Positions 33,229 through 40,340 of a stretch of DNA of 43,939 nt are shown one piece after another; the first letter of the stretch is position 1, and each line of letters opens with the position of its first letter. Both the position numbers and the translations under genes were made by a program. This DNA is from a virus: the IMG/VR virus record IMGVR_UViG_3300027822_000021, positions 1 through 43,939 of that record; one strand, given 5' to 3'. The notes under the pieces were generated by a model. It made no database searches and had not been told where the DNA came from. It was given only the letters and a program-made list of their open reading frames with translations.

Positions 33229-33405
33229 TTAGTTTACATTTATAGTAATTATTTTTTCTTCAATATGATGATGGATGCTGGTAATTTGGTATGTTTCTTC
33301 TTTTATCCACACGACATCATCTTCGTGCGGAATATATGGAGTAGCCATTTCAAACCTATGAAGGATCTCTCGTGGAAAATTTCTCATTATTTTGTGTTCA
33401 AACAT
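33229..33405 (-). CDS. Small hypothetical protein (58 residues)
   Basis: ATG 33405 follows a strong AAGGAGGA. The frame ends with TAA at 33229-33231. The product begins MFEHKIMRNFPREILHRFE and has a beta-like second half (DDVVWIKEETYQITSIHHHI, then EEKIITINVN). The His-rich turn and strand pattern recall small phage beta-barrel proteins, but no family is assigned. It is a convincing gene by ribosome site and spacing. Confidence 0.5.
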   Translation of the reverse strand: MFEHKIMRNFPREILHRFEMATPYIPHEDDVVWIKEETYQITSIHHHIEEKIITINVN

Positions 33406-33474
33406 TATTTTTATTCCTCCTTGATGCTTTTTAGATTTTGTTTGCCTAAAATATCCATCAAATATTACTGCTGT

Positions 33475-33678
33475 TTAATTTATACAAACCGCATTCAATT
33501 CAACCTCTTGCGTAAACTCTCGTTCACTGCTATCGTAAAAACCAACAGTAGGTGAATAGTGAACTAAATTAAATCCGTTACCCTCATCGTCTTTTGCCGA
33601 AACGACTTCAAGATATGCCGTTTCTGGCCTCTCTTTTAAGAGTTTATTTATATGTTCCGCAAATTTTATTAATTGCAT
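33475..33678 (-). CDS. Small conserved-type phage protein (67 residues)
   Basis: ATG 33678 follows AAAGGAGT. The product starts MQLIKFAEHINKLLKERPE and continues with DDEGNGFNLVHYSPTVGFYD. This order (helix, then a YxSPTxGFY-type beta turn) is seen in short phage early proteins with SxDDEGNxFxxVxYxP, whose function is unknown. It belongs to the leftward early-type operon. Confidence 0.55.
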   Translation of the reverse strand: MQLIKFAEHINKLLKERPETAYLEVVSAKDDEGNGFNLVHYSPTVGFYDSSEREFTQEVELNAVCIN

Positions 33679-33709
33679 AATTACTCCTTTGATTATTATA
33701 CTACCATTA

Positions 33710-33871
33710 TTAAGGTCGGCTGGATTTTACTTGAGAGTTTTTATTTAAAGATATTATTTCTTCTAATTTTTCATAAAACATACTAGGCCCATATAGTTTA
33801 AACATATGCCGCACTGTTTCATAATTTAGACCATAGTCTAAGGCCGTTTTTTTTATAAAAGAATCTTTCAT
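33710..33871 (-). CDS. Small hypothetical protein (53 residues)
   Basis: ATG 33871 follows AGGAGGA, a strong ribosome site. The basic, helical product starts MKDSFIKKTALDYGLNYETV, includes HMFKLYGPSMFYEKLEEII, and ends KSSRP at TAA 33710-33712. The first 30 residues could form a helix-turn-helix-like pair (ALDYGLNYETVRHMFKLYG), so a small DNA-binding role is possible but unproved. Confidence 0.45.
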   Translation of the reverse strand: MKDSFIKKTALDYGLNYETVRHMFKLYGPSMFYEKLEEIISLNKNSQVKSSRP

Positions 33872-33912
33872 TTTATTTTCCTCCTATTATATTAATTATT
33901 GGCACGTCCTTT

Positions 33913-33933
33913 TTTAAGCCCCGGTGCTTTTTT
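33913..33933 (+). terminator. Weak plus-strand terminator-like hairpin
   Basis: On the plus strand AAGC (33916-33919) pairs with GCTT (33926-33929) around a 6-base loop and a T6 run follows. It faces against the surrounding leftward genes, so it could stop antisense or rightward read-through. The stem is short. Confidence 0.3.
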
Positions 33934-33935
33934 GA

Positions 33936-34118
33936 TTATTCCTTTACAATTTCGTCAAGTGCTTCTTGCAATTTTACCTGAAGCAGAGCTTTTGCCTGGC
34001 ACTTGGCCTCTGTTAAATTGGTAGCGTCTAACTCCGTGCGGCAAAAAATGCTACAAGAAGCAAACCATTTTTTGCCGCCACCGTAATAATAATGGACTGA
34101 TAATTTAAAAACACCCAA
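33936..34118 (-). CDS. Small hypothetical protein with TTG start (60 residues)
   Basis: The only in-frame start is TTG 34118, overlapping the end of the upstream gene by 14 bases, without a clear ribosome site, so it depends on coupling. The product (GVFKLSVHYYYGGGKKWFAS, ELDATNLTEAKCQAKALLQ) looks protein-like, with a beta strand pair then a helix. No family is recognised. Confidence is reduced by the weak start. Confidence 0.4.
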   Translation of the reverse strand: MGVFKLSVHYYYGGGKKWFASCSIFCRTELDATNLTEAKCQAKALLQVKLQEALDEIVKE

Positions 34119-34320
34119 CCGGATATTTTTTTAATTCTTTTAGTTTTTCGTCCATGGGCAATGAAATTATGGTATATCCCTCGTCTGTAGCAATCTGAAA
34201 AAACCCAAAATCGAATCTATGCCCAACAATAAATTTTTCATGGTTTGATTCGATTACCCGCATTTCTTTTTCATAAATGAATCCTTTTTCAAGAACCCAT
34301 TTAACGATTATAGTTTTCAT
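34105..34320 (-). CDS. Small hypothetical protein (71 residues)
   Basis: I start it at ATG 34320, after AAAAGGAA, rather than at the upstream start codon at 34359 that would add 13 residues without a ribosome site. The product begins MKTIIVKWVLEKGFIYEKE and has further beta segments (HRFDFGFFQIATDEGYTII). No known family. It is one of the early-type leftward genes. Confidence 0.5.
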   Translation of the reverse strand: MKTIIVKWVLEKGFIYEKEMRVIESNHEKFIVGHRFDFGFFQIATDEGYTIISLPMDEKLKELKKYPVGCF

Positions 34321-34383
34321 GTTTTTTCCTTTTAGTGACTGTGTAACATTATCAACCAACCGCCGAGCTTTTGGTAGGCTATA

Positions 34384-34518
34384 TTACGCCACCCAAATTA
34401 ATAACAAGCCCAAACAAGCCCACCCTATACCAGTGCTGCCATCAGACCAATATATAGAAGCAGCACCCAAAGCACAAATCCCTATTGAAGCCAACCCTTG
34501 ACCTATATTGTTATCCAT
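34384..34518 (-). CDS. Very small membrane protein (44 residues)
   Basis: ATG 34518 follows GAGGTGG. The frame ends at TAA 34384-34386. The peptide has two hydrophobic, Gly/Ala-rich stretches: residues 8-23 (GLASIGICALGAASIY) and 30-44 (TGIGWACLGLLLIWV). It probably crosses the inner membrane twice. Early phage operons often hold such tiny membrane proteins; some affect host or superinfecting phage. No function can be read from it. Confidence 0.5.
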   Translation of the reverse strand: MDNNIGQGLASIGICALGAASIYWSDGSTGIGWACLGLLLIWVA

Positions 34519-34520
34519 AA

Positions 34521-34772
34521 TTACCACCTCATTAAATAATCTTGATATTGTTTCTGGGACATAGCCATTTTGCGAACTTTGCCAATGCCAAGATATTCAA
34601 CCTCGCTAGTCGGGTGAGCGTTGCGAATGACCACTGGCTTATCTGAGTCAAAGTTGACCCCGATATAATGCCCACGATCTTCAGCGATAATCCCAGGCTT
34701 GTTATCAACAACGACACGCCTACCGATACATGCTGGAACTCCGTAATATTTTCTGACATACTCGCGACTCAT
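34521..34772 (-). CDS. Small SH3-like conserved phage protein (83 residues)
   Basis: First gene of the leftward operon; its ATG at 34772 follows GGAGGTG. The product starts MSREYVRKYYGVPACIGRRV and has a clear beta-barrel-like pattern: VVVDNKPGIIAEDRGHYIGV, then NFDSDKPVV and HPTSEVEYLG. Very similar short proteins (IGxRVxVDGxxGxIxxDRGxYIGVxFD) occur in many phages. They resemble KOW/SH3 folds that bind RNA or protein, but no role is established. Confidence 0.6.
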   Translation of the reverse strand: MSREYVRKYYGVPACIGRRVVVDNKPGIIAEDRGHYIGVNFDSDKPVVIRNAHPTSEVEYLGIGKVRKMAMSQKQYQDYLMRW

Positions 34773-34835
34773 TTTTCACCTCCAAGTGCATAACAGTAAT
34801 AAAAGATATATAAAAATTATTCAAATAAAAACTTA

Positions 34836-34886
34836 TACCGACTTACAAGAGAATCATCTCTCTGCTCAAGTTTTGAAGCCATTATA
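34836..34886 (-). repeat. Conserved promoter/leader block, copy 1
   Basis: This 51-bp block matches 41121-41171 without gaps at 42 of 51 positions, including 16 identical bases CTGCTCAAGTTTTGAA (plus-strand sense). Read on the minus strand it begins with the -10 TATAAT, covers the expected start site with the dyad TCAA-AAC-TTGA, and goes ~40 bases into the leader RNA, where AGAGA/TCTCT can pair. It may be an operator, a leader-RNA signal, or both. Confidence 0.8.
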
Positions 34887-34909
34887 AACCAAGAAAAAAA
34901 AGGAGTCAA
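34881..34909 (-). promoter_or_regulatory. Leftward sigma70-type promoter of the early-type operon
   Basis: On the minus strand, TTGACT (34909-34904), a 17-base spacer and TATAAT (34886-34881). Transcription would start near 34874 and run into the leader and the gene at 34772. A-rich DNA lies upstream, as an UP-like element. Confidence 0.8.
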
Positions 34910-34932
34910 GAAAATAATAAAATAAAAATTAT

Positions 34933-34961
34933 TTGACATTTGGATATCCTTATTATAGAAT
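34933..34961 (+). promoter_or_regulatory. Rightward promoter of the XRE regulator operon
   Basis: TTGACA (34933-34938), a 17-base spacer containing the palindrome GGATATCC, and TAGAAT (34956-34961). Start would be near 34968, 33 bases before the XRE-type gene. The palindrome in the spacer is a candidate operator. Confidence 0.75.
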
Positions 34962-35000
34962 ACCAAAAATTCAACAAAAACGAAAACGAAAGGGAAAACT

Positions 35001-35213
35001 ATGGGAAAAGAAGCACCAGTTTACAACCAAAGATTGAAAGGAATGATCCAGGATAGTGGGCTTAAAAATGCTTGGTTGGCTAATCAAATTGGAGTCGATC
35101 AGACTATTATCACCAAGTGGATCAACGGGCAGCGTGAGCCTACGGTCACGCAAAAAAACAACTTAGCTACCTTGTTAAATTGCAAGGTAGCTGACATTTT
35201 TAACGTTATATAA
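35001..35213 (+). CDS. XRE/Cro-type helix-turn-helix regulator
   Basis: The 70-residue protein is a single HTH domain. Its helices run LKGMIQDSG, NAWLANQIGV (helix 2), DQTIITKWING (recognition helix) and KNNLATLLNCKVADIFNVI. The WLANQIGVDQTIITKWINGQ run is the Cro/C1 pattern. It probably binds the divergent control region just upstream, where palindromes and a TCAA-N3-TTGA dyad lie, and represses or times one or both promoters. ATG 35001 follows AAGGGA. Confidence 0.85.
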   Translation: MGKEAPVYNQRLKGMIQDSGLKNAWLANQIGVDQTIITKWINGQREPTVTQKNNLATLLNCKVADIFNVI

Positions 35214-35226
35214 GGAGAAATATAAG

Positions 35227-35895
35227 ATGGAACAAACAAAAGATGGATATGATAGTAAGATAAATGAATATTACTATCTCAGCAATGGCGAATACGTGTT
35301 TCTGAATGACTATGCTGTAACACATGATGGCAGAAAAGTATTCCTTGTAACGCCTATATTTGAAGGCGAGGCAATTGAAATTAGTGGAGATGGTGATTCT
35401 CATCGTGAAATATTAATGACCTATAAGCATAAAGGCGAAGAGAGATTAGTAGGGGATATTTTTAAAAACCCTCCCTTAGAGAAACTTTCCGAGATTTATA
35501 GAAAAAAACTTTTGCAAATTGAGGGCTTATCACTTACCTTAAGTTTACTAATGGTTGAGGAACAAGCTTTATTAACAAAACATAAAAAAATAAAAGCTGC
35601 CATAGAACGTGATAGGTTATCCCTTAATTCTATGGACAAGGAAACGACAACAGCGAATGAAGAGTTAAAAGATTTGAGTGACAAGGTAAAAGATATGCGG
35701 GCAAATCTTAGTACTTTAGAGGATTCAACGGCGTTATTCACTAATCTTTCAGATTCTGTTTTAATTTCTAAAGAAGAAATTACAAGCCTAAACAAAGATT
35801 CTTTCAAGTTACAATGCCTTGAAGCTGGTGGTGTTGATAATTGGAGTTGGTATTCAGAATCATTAACAGATTTTTTTGAAAGATACCCAAAATAA
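35227..35895 (+). CDS. Hypothetical protein with beta N-terminus and long coiled coil
   Basis: The 222-residue product starts after AAGGAGAA, 13 bases beyond the XRE gene. Residues 1-75 are beta-rich (EYYYLSNGEYVFLNDYAV, KVFLVTPIFEGEAIEIS). Residues 85-185 are a long coiled coil (KLSEIYRKKLLQIEG, ELKDLSDKVKDMRANLSTL). It ends in VDNWSWYSESLTDFFERYP, reminiscent of an interaction tail. No family is recognised. Its place before a DUF1351-like gene and an MBL gene suggests DNA metabolism. Confidence 0.5.
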   Translation: MEQTKDGYDSKINEYYYLSNGEYVFLNDYAVTHDGRKVFLVTPIFEGEAIEISGDGDSHREILMTYKHKGEERLVGDIFKNPPLEKLSEIYRKKLLQIEGLSLTLSLLMVEEQALLTKHKKIKAAIERDRLSLNSMDKETTTANEELKDLSDKVKDMRANLSTLEDSTALFTNLSDSVLISKEEITSLNKDSFKLQCLEAGGVDNWSWYSESLTDFFERYPK

Positions 35896-35909
35896 AATTG
35901 GAGAAAATA

Positions 35910-37049
35910 ATGGAAATTAAAGAGGCATCAGAAATATTAGATATTTCACCGGTAAAAGAAGACTATAATGTAGAAAAAATAAAATATGATACTGAAGAAG
36001 AAATACAAGTAGTTGAAGAACTTTACAGAAATATTCCAACCGACATGACCGTAAAAAAAAATTACGACTTTGTGAAGGATGGTGCAAAAAAAGTAAAAAA
36101 ACTCATTTCCGCAACGGAGAAGCGGAGAAAGGAATTAAAGGCCGACGCATTAGATTACGGCCGCAAGGTAGACAGTATAGCAAAAAAGATTTCAGGTAGG
36201 TTCAAAGTTATCTATGATCCTATGAAAAAAATAATAGTTGATCATGAAACTAAAGAGGAGATAAAAAAAAGAGAAACTGAACGTATTGAAAAAGAACGAC
36301 AAGAAAAAATAGAACTTAGAATAAATAAAATCTCAGGGCTGGCCTCTGAACTAATGCTATCTACAGCGGATGTAATTAAGTCACAAATGGAACTATTGGA
36401 GTTAGATGATGCAAATATATGGGCTGAAGAGTATTCCGATAAGGTAGTTGAGTTAAAAAAAAATACGATGATTCAACTTGACGAACTTTTTAGAATGAAA
36501 TCACAAACAGAGAATGCTAAAAAAAGAGAAGAGGAGCGAAAAGAAAAAGAAAAAAAGGAACGTGAAGAAGAGCAAAAAGCGATCATGGTGGAAAATGCCA
36601 GGCTTGCTGCTGAGAATAAAAAGAATGCAGATGCACTGGAAGCGGCGAATAAAATCATTGCAGAACAGGCAGCAAGGGTTGAATCGGAAAAAATTGCAAA
36701 AGAACAAGCTAAAGAGGAAGCTGAGAAAATTGCAAAAGAAAAAATTGAGGCTGAGAAGTTTGCAATTGCGGAAGCAGAAGCTGAAAAAGAAAGGATCGCA
36801 ATTGCGAAGGCAGAAGTTGAACGATTGATAATAAAAAAACAAGCTTTCCGTGAAGCTGAAACGGCAGCCTGGACTGAAAACGATAGGTTGAAAGCAGGGA
36901 GAAAAAAAGCGATTGATTTAACTATAACACAAGTTGTTGCGGAATTTAGTGAAGCTGCAAAACTTGGAGAAGAAGAGGAAGCTTTTGCGTTTGGTTTAAT
37001 CCAAGCTGTTATAAGCAATAATTTTAAACATTTAAAATGGATTGATTGA
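35910..37049 (+). CDS. Coiled-coil DNA-metabolism protein (DUF1351-like)
   Basis: I choose ATG 35910 after GGAG; an upstream TTG 35898 lies in the ribosome site. The ~379-residue protein has an N-terminal part (about 30-110) with KKNYDFVKDGAKKVKKLISA and KADALDYGRKVDSI. This resembles DUF1351-type proteins that go with phage recombination genes. A very long Lys/Glu/Ala coiled coil follows (about 195-320), and a C-terminal helical domain (about 325-379). It likely acts as a structural or accessory factor for recombination. The DUF1351 link is tentative. Confidence 0.55.
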   Translation: MEIKEASEILDISPVKEDYNVEKIKYDTEEEIQVVEELYRNIPTDMTVKKNYDFVKDGAKKVKKLISATEKRRKELKADALDYGRKVDSIAKKISGRFKVIYDPMKKIIVDHETKEEIKKRETERIEKERQEKIELRINKISGLASELMLSTADVIKSQMELLELDDANIWAEEYSDKVVELKKNTMIQLDELFRMKSQTENAKKREEERKEKEKKEREEEQKAIMVENARLAAENKKNADALEAANKIIAEQAARVESEKIAKEQAKEEAEKIAKEKIEAEKFAIAEAEAEKERIAIAKAEVERLIIKKQAFREAETAAWTENDRLKAGRKKAIDLTITQVVAEFSEAAKLGEEEEAFAFGLIQAVISNNFKHLKWID

Positions 37050-37059
37050 GGGAGGAAAT

Positions 37060-37248
37060 ATGAAAATTATTAAAGTTGATAATTTTGGTTGCGAATCTGT
37101 GTCAGATATACTGATTGCTGAAAATGTTCACAAGGCGTATGCAAAAGATATTGAATTAGCATTGAACGCTAATTTTAGCGGAAGTTGTTCACCAGATTAT
37201 TTCAGATCTGTGGATGATGATTATACACTTTTTATACCAGATTTTTAG
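37060..37248 (+). CDS. Small hypothetical protein (62 residues)
   Basis: Starts at ATG 37060 after GGGAGG, 10 bases past the previous stop. The product starts MKIIKVDNFGCESVSDILIA and ends SVDDDYTLFIPDF, an acidic, aromatic tail. No family known. A good intrinsic terminator follows. Confidence 0.55.
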   Translation: MKIIKVDNFGCESVSDILIAENVHKAYAKDIELALNANFSGSCSPDYFRSVDDDYTLFIPDF

Positions 37249-37263
37249 ATATTTTTTTCATTC

Positions 37264-37291
37264 AAAGCCGGGCATTTTGTTCGGCTTTTTT
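37264..37291 (+). terminator. Rho-independent terminator before the MBL gene
   Basis: AAAGCCG (37264-37270) pairs with CGGCTTT (37282-37288) over an 11-base loop, and the T run goes to 37291. It lies between the small gene and the GTG of the next gene, so the MBL gene is expressed by read-through, antitermination or its own promoter. Confidence 0.75.
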
Positions 37292-37304
37292 ATTGGAGGA
37301 TAAA

Positions 37305-38030
37305 GTGATTAAATTATGCAACTTAGGTTCAGGGTCCAGCGGGAATGCTACATATGCTAAGTTTGATGGATACAGCATTCTGATAGATGCTGGGTTTTCA
37401 TTCAAAGAATTAAAACGGCGATTAAACTTGATTGGTGAATACATTATTGATGTTCGGGCTATTTATATATCACATGATCATAAAGACCATACGCAAGCTA
37501 TACCACAAATAAAAAAACATACTGATATAGAGATTCATCAGAATGTTTTTCCTTCATCAACAATTCTAAGCAAAGACCCTTTGCAGATAAAATCGTTTCT
37601 TCTTCCACATGATTCCCCATGTTATGGTTTTGATTTTAAATATAAAGATTTCAAATTGACTTATATCCCTGATACCGGTTGCATTACTGAAGATGCTGTA
37701 AAAGCATTGTTGGACATTAACGGTATTGAAAACCATGTTGTCATTATTGAATGTAATTATGACCTAAAAATGTTGGCTATGGGGAGGTATAATCATGAAT
37801 TGAAAGAACGAATAGTGGGGTGTGATGGGCACATGGACAATGTTGAAACCGGAAGAATTTTAAAAGAAATTTATCACGACAAGCTAAGATTAGTACTTCC
37901 GTTCCATCTATCCACGGAAAACAATAATATAGAGTTGGTTCAGTACGAAGTGAAAAAAGTAGTTGGAGACAAAGTTCATATAGTATGTTGCGAACAAAAT
38001 AAACCCACTGCTGTATTTTATTACTTCTAA
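37305..38030 (+). CDS. Metallo-beta-lactamase-fold hydrolase (WalJ/YycJ-like)
   Basis: GTG 37305 is chosen: GGAGG stands 7 bases upstream. The ~241-residue protein starts MIKLCNLGSGSSGNATY and has the metal motif His57-Asp-His59-x-Asp61-His62 in ISHDHKDHTQ, a later HDSPCYGF, TYIPDTG, and LPFHLS. This is the MBL fold close to YycJ/WalJ exonuclease-like enzymes. Phages often carry such genes beside recombinase genes, where they may act as exonucleases. Here the DUF1351-like gene is upstream and the Sak4/DUF669/helicase set lies convergent downstream. Confidence 0.75.
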   Translation: MIKLCNLGSGSSGNATYAKFDGYSILIDAGFSFKELKRRLNLIGEYIIDVRAIYISHDHKDHTQAIPQIKKHTDIEIHQNVFPSSTILSKDPLQIKSFLLPHDSPCYGFDFKYKDFKLTYIPDTGCITEDAVKALLDINGIENHVVIIECNYDLKMLAMGRYNHELKERIVGCDGHMDNVETGRILKEIYHDKLRLVLPFHLSTENNNIELVQYEVKKVVGDKVHIVCCEQNKPTAVFYYF

Positions 38031-38036
38031 TTACAA

Positions 38037-39770
38037 TCAAAATGGTACATCATCGTCATACTTACCATCATCAATTATGGTGGTGGTAATCTTTTCTACA
38101 AACTTCATATCTACTAACTCAGGCCATTTACCGTTCTGGTCAAGTTGTACTTCTGTTGGACAGTCTATTACATTAGCATTGTAGGCTTCTTGAAATTCCT
38201 CAACTGACTGTGGGAAAGGTGCAGTAGAAAACTTTTCCCAGGTCTCCATTGCTTTTGTCACGGCATATCCGCTATAAAAATCAGGCATACAGATGAACAT
38301 ATTAATGAATCCGCTATTATATTCAGTTATTGCATATTGTAGTGTTATTTTTCCAAGAAGATTCCCGTTCTCTTTAGATTCATGTATATTGATTTTCATA
38401 TCAATTACATAATACCATGTATGAGGTATTTCAGGAAACAACGGTGCTATTTTTTTAGGCTTAAAAATTATTTTCTGAAGCTCTGGCATTTGCTGGGCTA
38501 TTATTTTTTCGTTCTCTTCTATTGTCCATTCATAGCCACACTTAGGACAAGTACGGATAACAATATGAACCTTCTCATCGCACTCAGGGCAATATTTCTC
38601 ATTTTTTTTTTTACCCTGCTCCAGTACAAGTTTTGGAATGACTACTTTCATATTGTCAAGATCTGTCCCAAACTTTTGGGTATTAGTGGTAAGGTCCACA
38701 AGTAAGGCTTTTTCTTTGCCTTTAGCTGTTCTAAGAATACGTCCAATTGCTTGTAAAAAAAAACCAGTTGATTCCGTTGGACGTGCATTTATAAGACAGT
38801 CAAGAGGTGGGAAGTCGAATCCCTCAGCAAGAATATTAATATTTACCATAATCCATTTTTTACCGGATTCCCAGGCGAACATATTTCCTGCTCGTTCAAG
38901 TGCTGTTAATTTAGAATGAATTATTGCTACTTGATCTGGATATATAATCTCAATAGCAGTTTTTAGTTTTTCAGCATGATCTATGGTGCAAGCAAATACA
39001 CAAACATGCTTATAGCCGCCAGCGTATTCCTGTATTGCAGCCGCAGCCGTATTTATATGAATCGTTTTTGTCATCACCTGACCAAGCTGATCAAGAACGT
39101 AATCGCCTGATTTGTCGACAGCTTGTAAATCTATTGTAAGTTGATCATCATAGACCACCTGCCCTTCCAATTTCATGAGATAGCCAAGGTTCCTAAGTTC
39201 CTCATAGGTTATTTTGTGGTTCACTTTTGGGAATAAATTTATGGTTCCTGGTTTACATCTGTTGCCGTAAATGTAACCAGAACTTAAACGATAAGGAGTC
39301 GATGTGCATCCAAAAATTCGCATATTTGGTGTTTTAGCCCTAAGTGTATCAATCACCTGGTCATATTGGGAACCCGTGCCTATTTGAACCTTGTGAGCCT
39401 CATCTATAATCAGGAGATCACAACCTGGATATTCATCTATATTGTTGATAAATGTTTGGATACTGCCAATAGTTACACGCTTGTCTACTTGTTTTTTATT
39501 CAATCCTGCACAACAAACTCCTACATCATGCGGGAGTATATCTGTTTGTTTTATAAAAGTTTCATAGGTTTGCTGAACCAATTCCTGCTTATGCATTAGT
39601 AATAAAAAATATTTATCAGATGTTTTATAATATCTTTCGATTAATCTACAAAACATTAATGTTTTTCCACAACCTACTATACCGTTAAGTAATACATTTT
39701 TTTGGTATCTTAGATCGTTGCTGATAACAGTTAATGCTTTTTTTTGATAATCTCTCGCTACATGCCTCAT
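38037..39770 (-). CDS. SF2 DEAD/DEAH-box helicase with zinc ribbon and SSB-like tail
   Basis: The 577-residue protein has Walker A GIVGCGKT (30-37), DEAH in LLIIDEAHK, a TSTPYRL motif III, and motif VI QAIGRILRT. A four-Cys zinc ribbon follows near 390-420 (CPECDEK, CPKCGYEW). The C-terminal third is an extra beta/helical domain. The last residues are DDDVPF, nearly the SSB C-terminal peptide DDDIPF. It could act as a DNA helicase in replication or recombination. The ribosome site is weak, and a hairpin separates it from the DUF669 gene. Confidence 0.8.
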   Translation of the reverse strand: MRHVARDYQKKALTVISNDLRYQKNVLLNGIVGCGKTLMFCRLIERYYKTSDKYFLLLMHKQELVQQTYETFIKQTDILPHDVGVCCAGLNKKQVDKRVTIGSIQTFINNIDEYPGCDLLIIDEAHKVQIGTGSQYDQVIDTLRAKTPNMRIFGCTSTPYRLSSGYIYGNRCKPGTINLFPKVNHKITYEELRNLGYLMKLEGQVVYDDQLTIDLQAVDKSGDYVLDQLGQVMTKTIHINTAAAAIQEYAGGYKHVCVFACTIDHAEKLKTAIEIIYPDQVAIIHSKLTALERAGNMFAWESGKKWIMVNINILAEGFDFPPLDCLINARPTESTGFFLQAIGRILRTAKGKEKALLVDLTTNTQKFGTDLDNMKVVIPKLVLEQGKKKNEKYCPECDEKVHIVIRTCPKCGYEWTIEENEKIIAQQMPELQKIIFKPKKIAPLFPEIPHTWYYVIDMKINIHESKENGNLLGKITLQYAITEYNSGFINMFICMPDFYSGYAVTKAMETWEKFSTAPFPQSVEEFQEAYNANVIDCPTEVQLDQNGKWPELVDMKFVEKITTTIIDDGKYDDDVPF

Positions 39771-39797
39771 TTATTTTCCAACATTTTTAAATTATTT

Positions 39798-39820
39798 GAG
39801 CGGTCAATTCTTGGCCGCTC
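39798..39820 (-). other. Hairpin between DUF669 and helicase genes
   Basis: GAGCGGTCAA (39798-39807) pairs with TTGGCCGCTC (39811-39820) over ten pairs with one G-U and a 3-base loop. No T run follows on the minus strand. It lies after the ssDNA-binding gene stop, so it may stabilise that mRNA or reduce helicase expression. Confidence 0.6.
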
Positions 39821-39832
39821 GGGGGTTAGTTG

Positions 39833-40324
39833 TTACCAGGGGACGTCATCTGTCGCAGCAGTTTCGGAGGCGGGTGCAGATGTTACAGCCTCTGTCGCTG
39901 GTACAAAATCAGCAGGGGCAGGGTTATATGCTGTGATTTCGTTTTGGAATTTTGTGCTATCCTTCCAGTCTGGCTTGACGTTGACCGTTAACAAGCATGT
40001 CTTTCCGTACATTTGCGATTCGTCAGGAGGAGGAAATGGGACACCGGTCAACCGGCAAATTCGTTTTAAAACACCCTGTCCGATGTCTTGACACATCTTG
40101 GTAGTATGTTGCACATTCAGCCAATCGCGCAGGATTGTATCTGAATGGGCACCCTCAACTATCTGCCACTGTGCCTCGAAAACCTTCCCATTTTTGGCGT
40201 TATTATCTTTTAATTCACTATTAATCATAACAGCTTTATACTTACCCTTTGGCACTAATTGTCTGCCGCCTGTGCCGTCCGACTCTTTTACATCTGCATC
40301 AATACCTATATCCATCAAACTCAT
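39833..40324 (-). CDS. DUF669-type ssDNA-binding protein
   Basis: The 163-residue protein shows the DUF669 order: PKGKYKAVMINSEL, NGKVFEAQWQIVEGAHSDT, a LRDWLNV segment, then GQGVLKRICRLTG and YGKTCLLTVNVK. It ends in a linker and the acidic tip TDDVPW, the SSB-type peptide that recruits replication partners. DUF669 proteins serve as single-strand binding proteins with phage recombinases. The ATG at 40324 follows AGGAGG and the gene sits between the Sak4-like ATPase and the helicase, forming a recombination/repair set. Confidence 0.8.
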   Translation of the reverse strand: MSLMDIGIDADVKESDGTGGRQLVPKGKYKAVMINSELKDNNAKNGKVFEAQWQIVEGAHSDTILRDWLNVQHTTKMCQDIGQGVLKRICRLTGVPFPPPDESQMYGKTCLLTVNVKPDWKDSTKFQNEITAYNPAPADFVPATEAVTSAPASETAATDDVPW

Positions 40325-40340
40325 GTTGTTGCCTCCTGTT

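Noticed and set aside
33209-33232. Seven-codon plus-strand frame after AAAGGAG
   Set aside because: The ribosome-site-like sequence is attractive, but the peptide is too short, overlaps the stop of a minus-strand gene, and nothing follows in phase.
36473-37018. Long minus-strand open frames within 36473-37018
   Set aside because: They mirror the Lys/Glu/Ala-rich coiled coil of the plus-strand gene; their Ser/Phe-rich products are a composition artefact.
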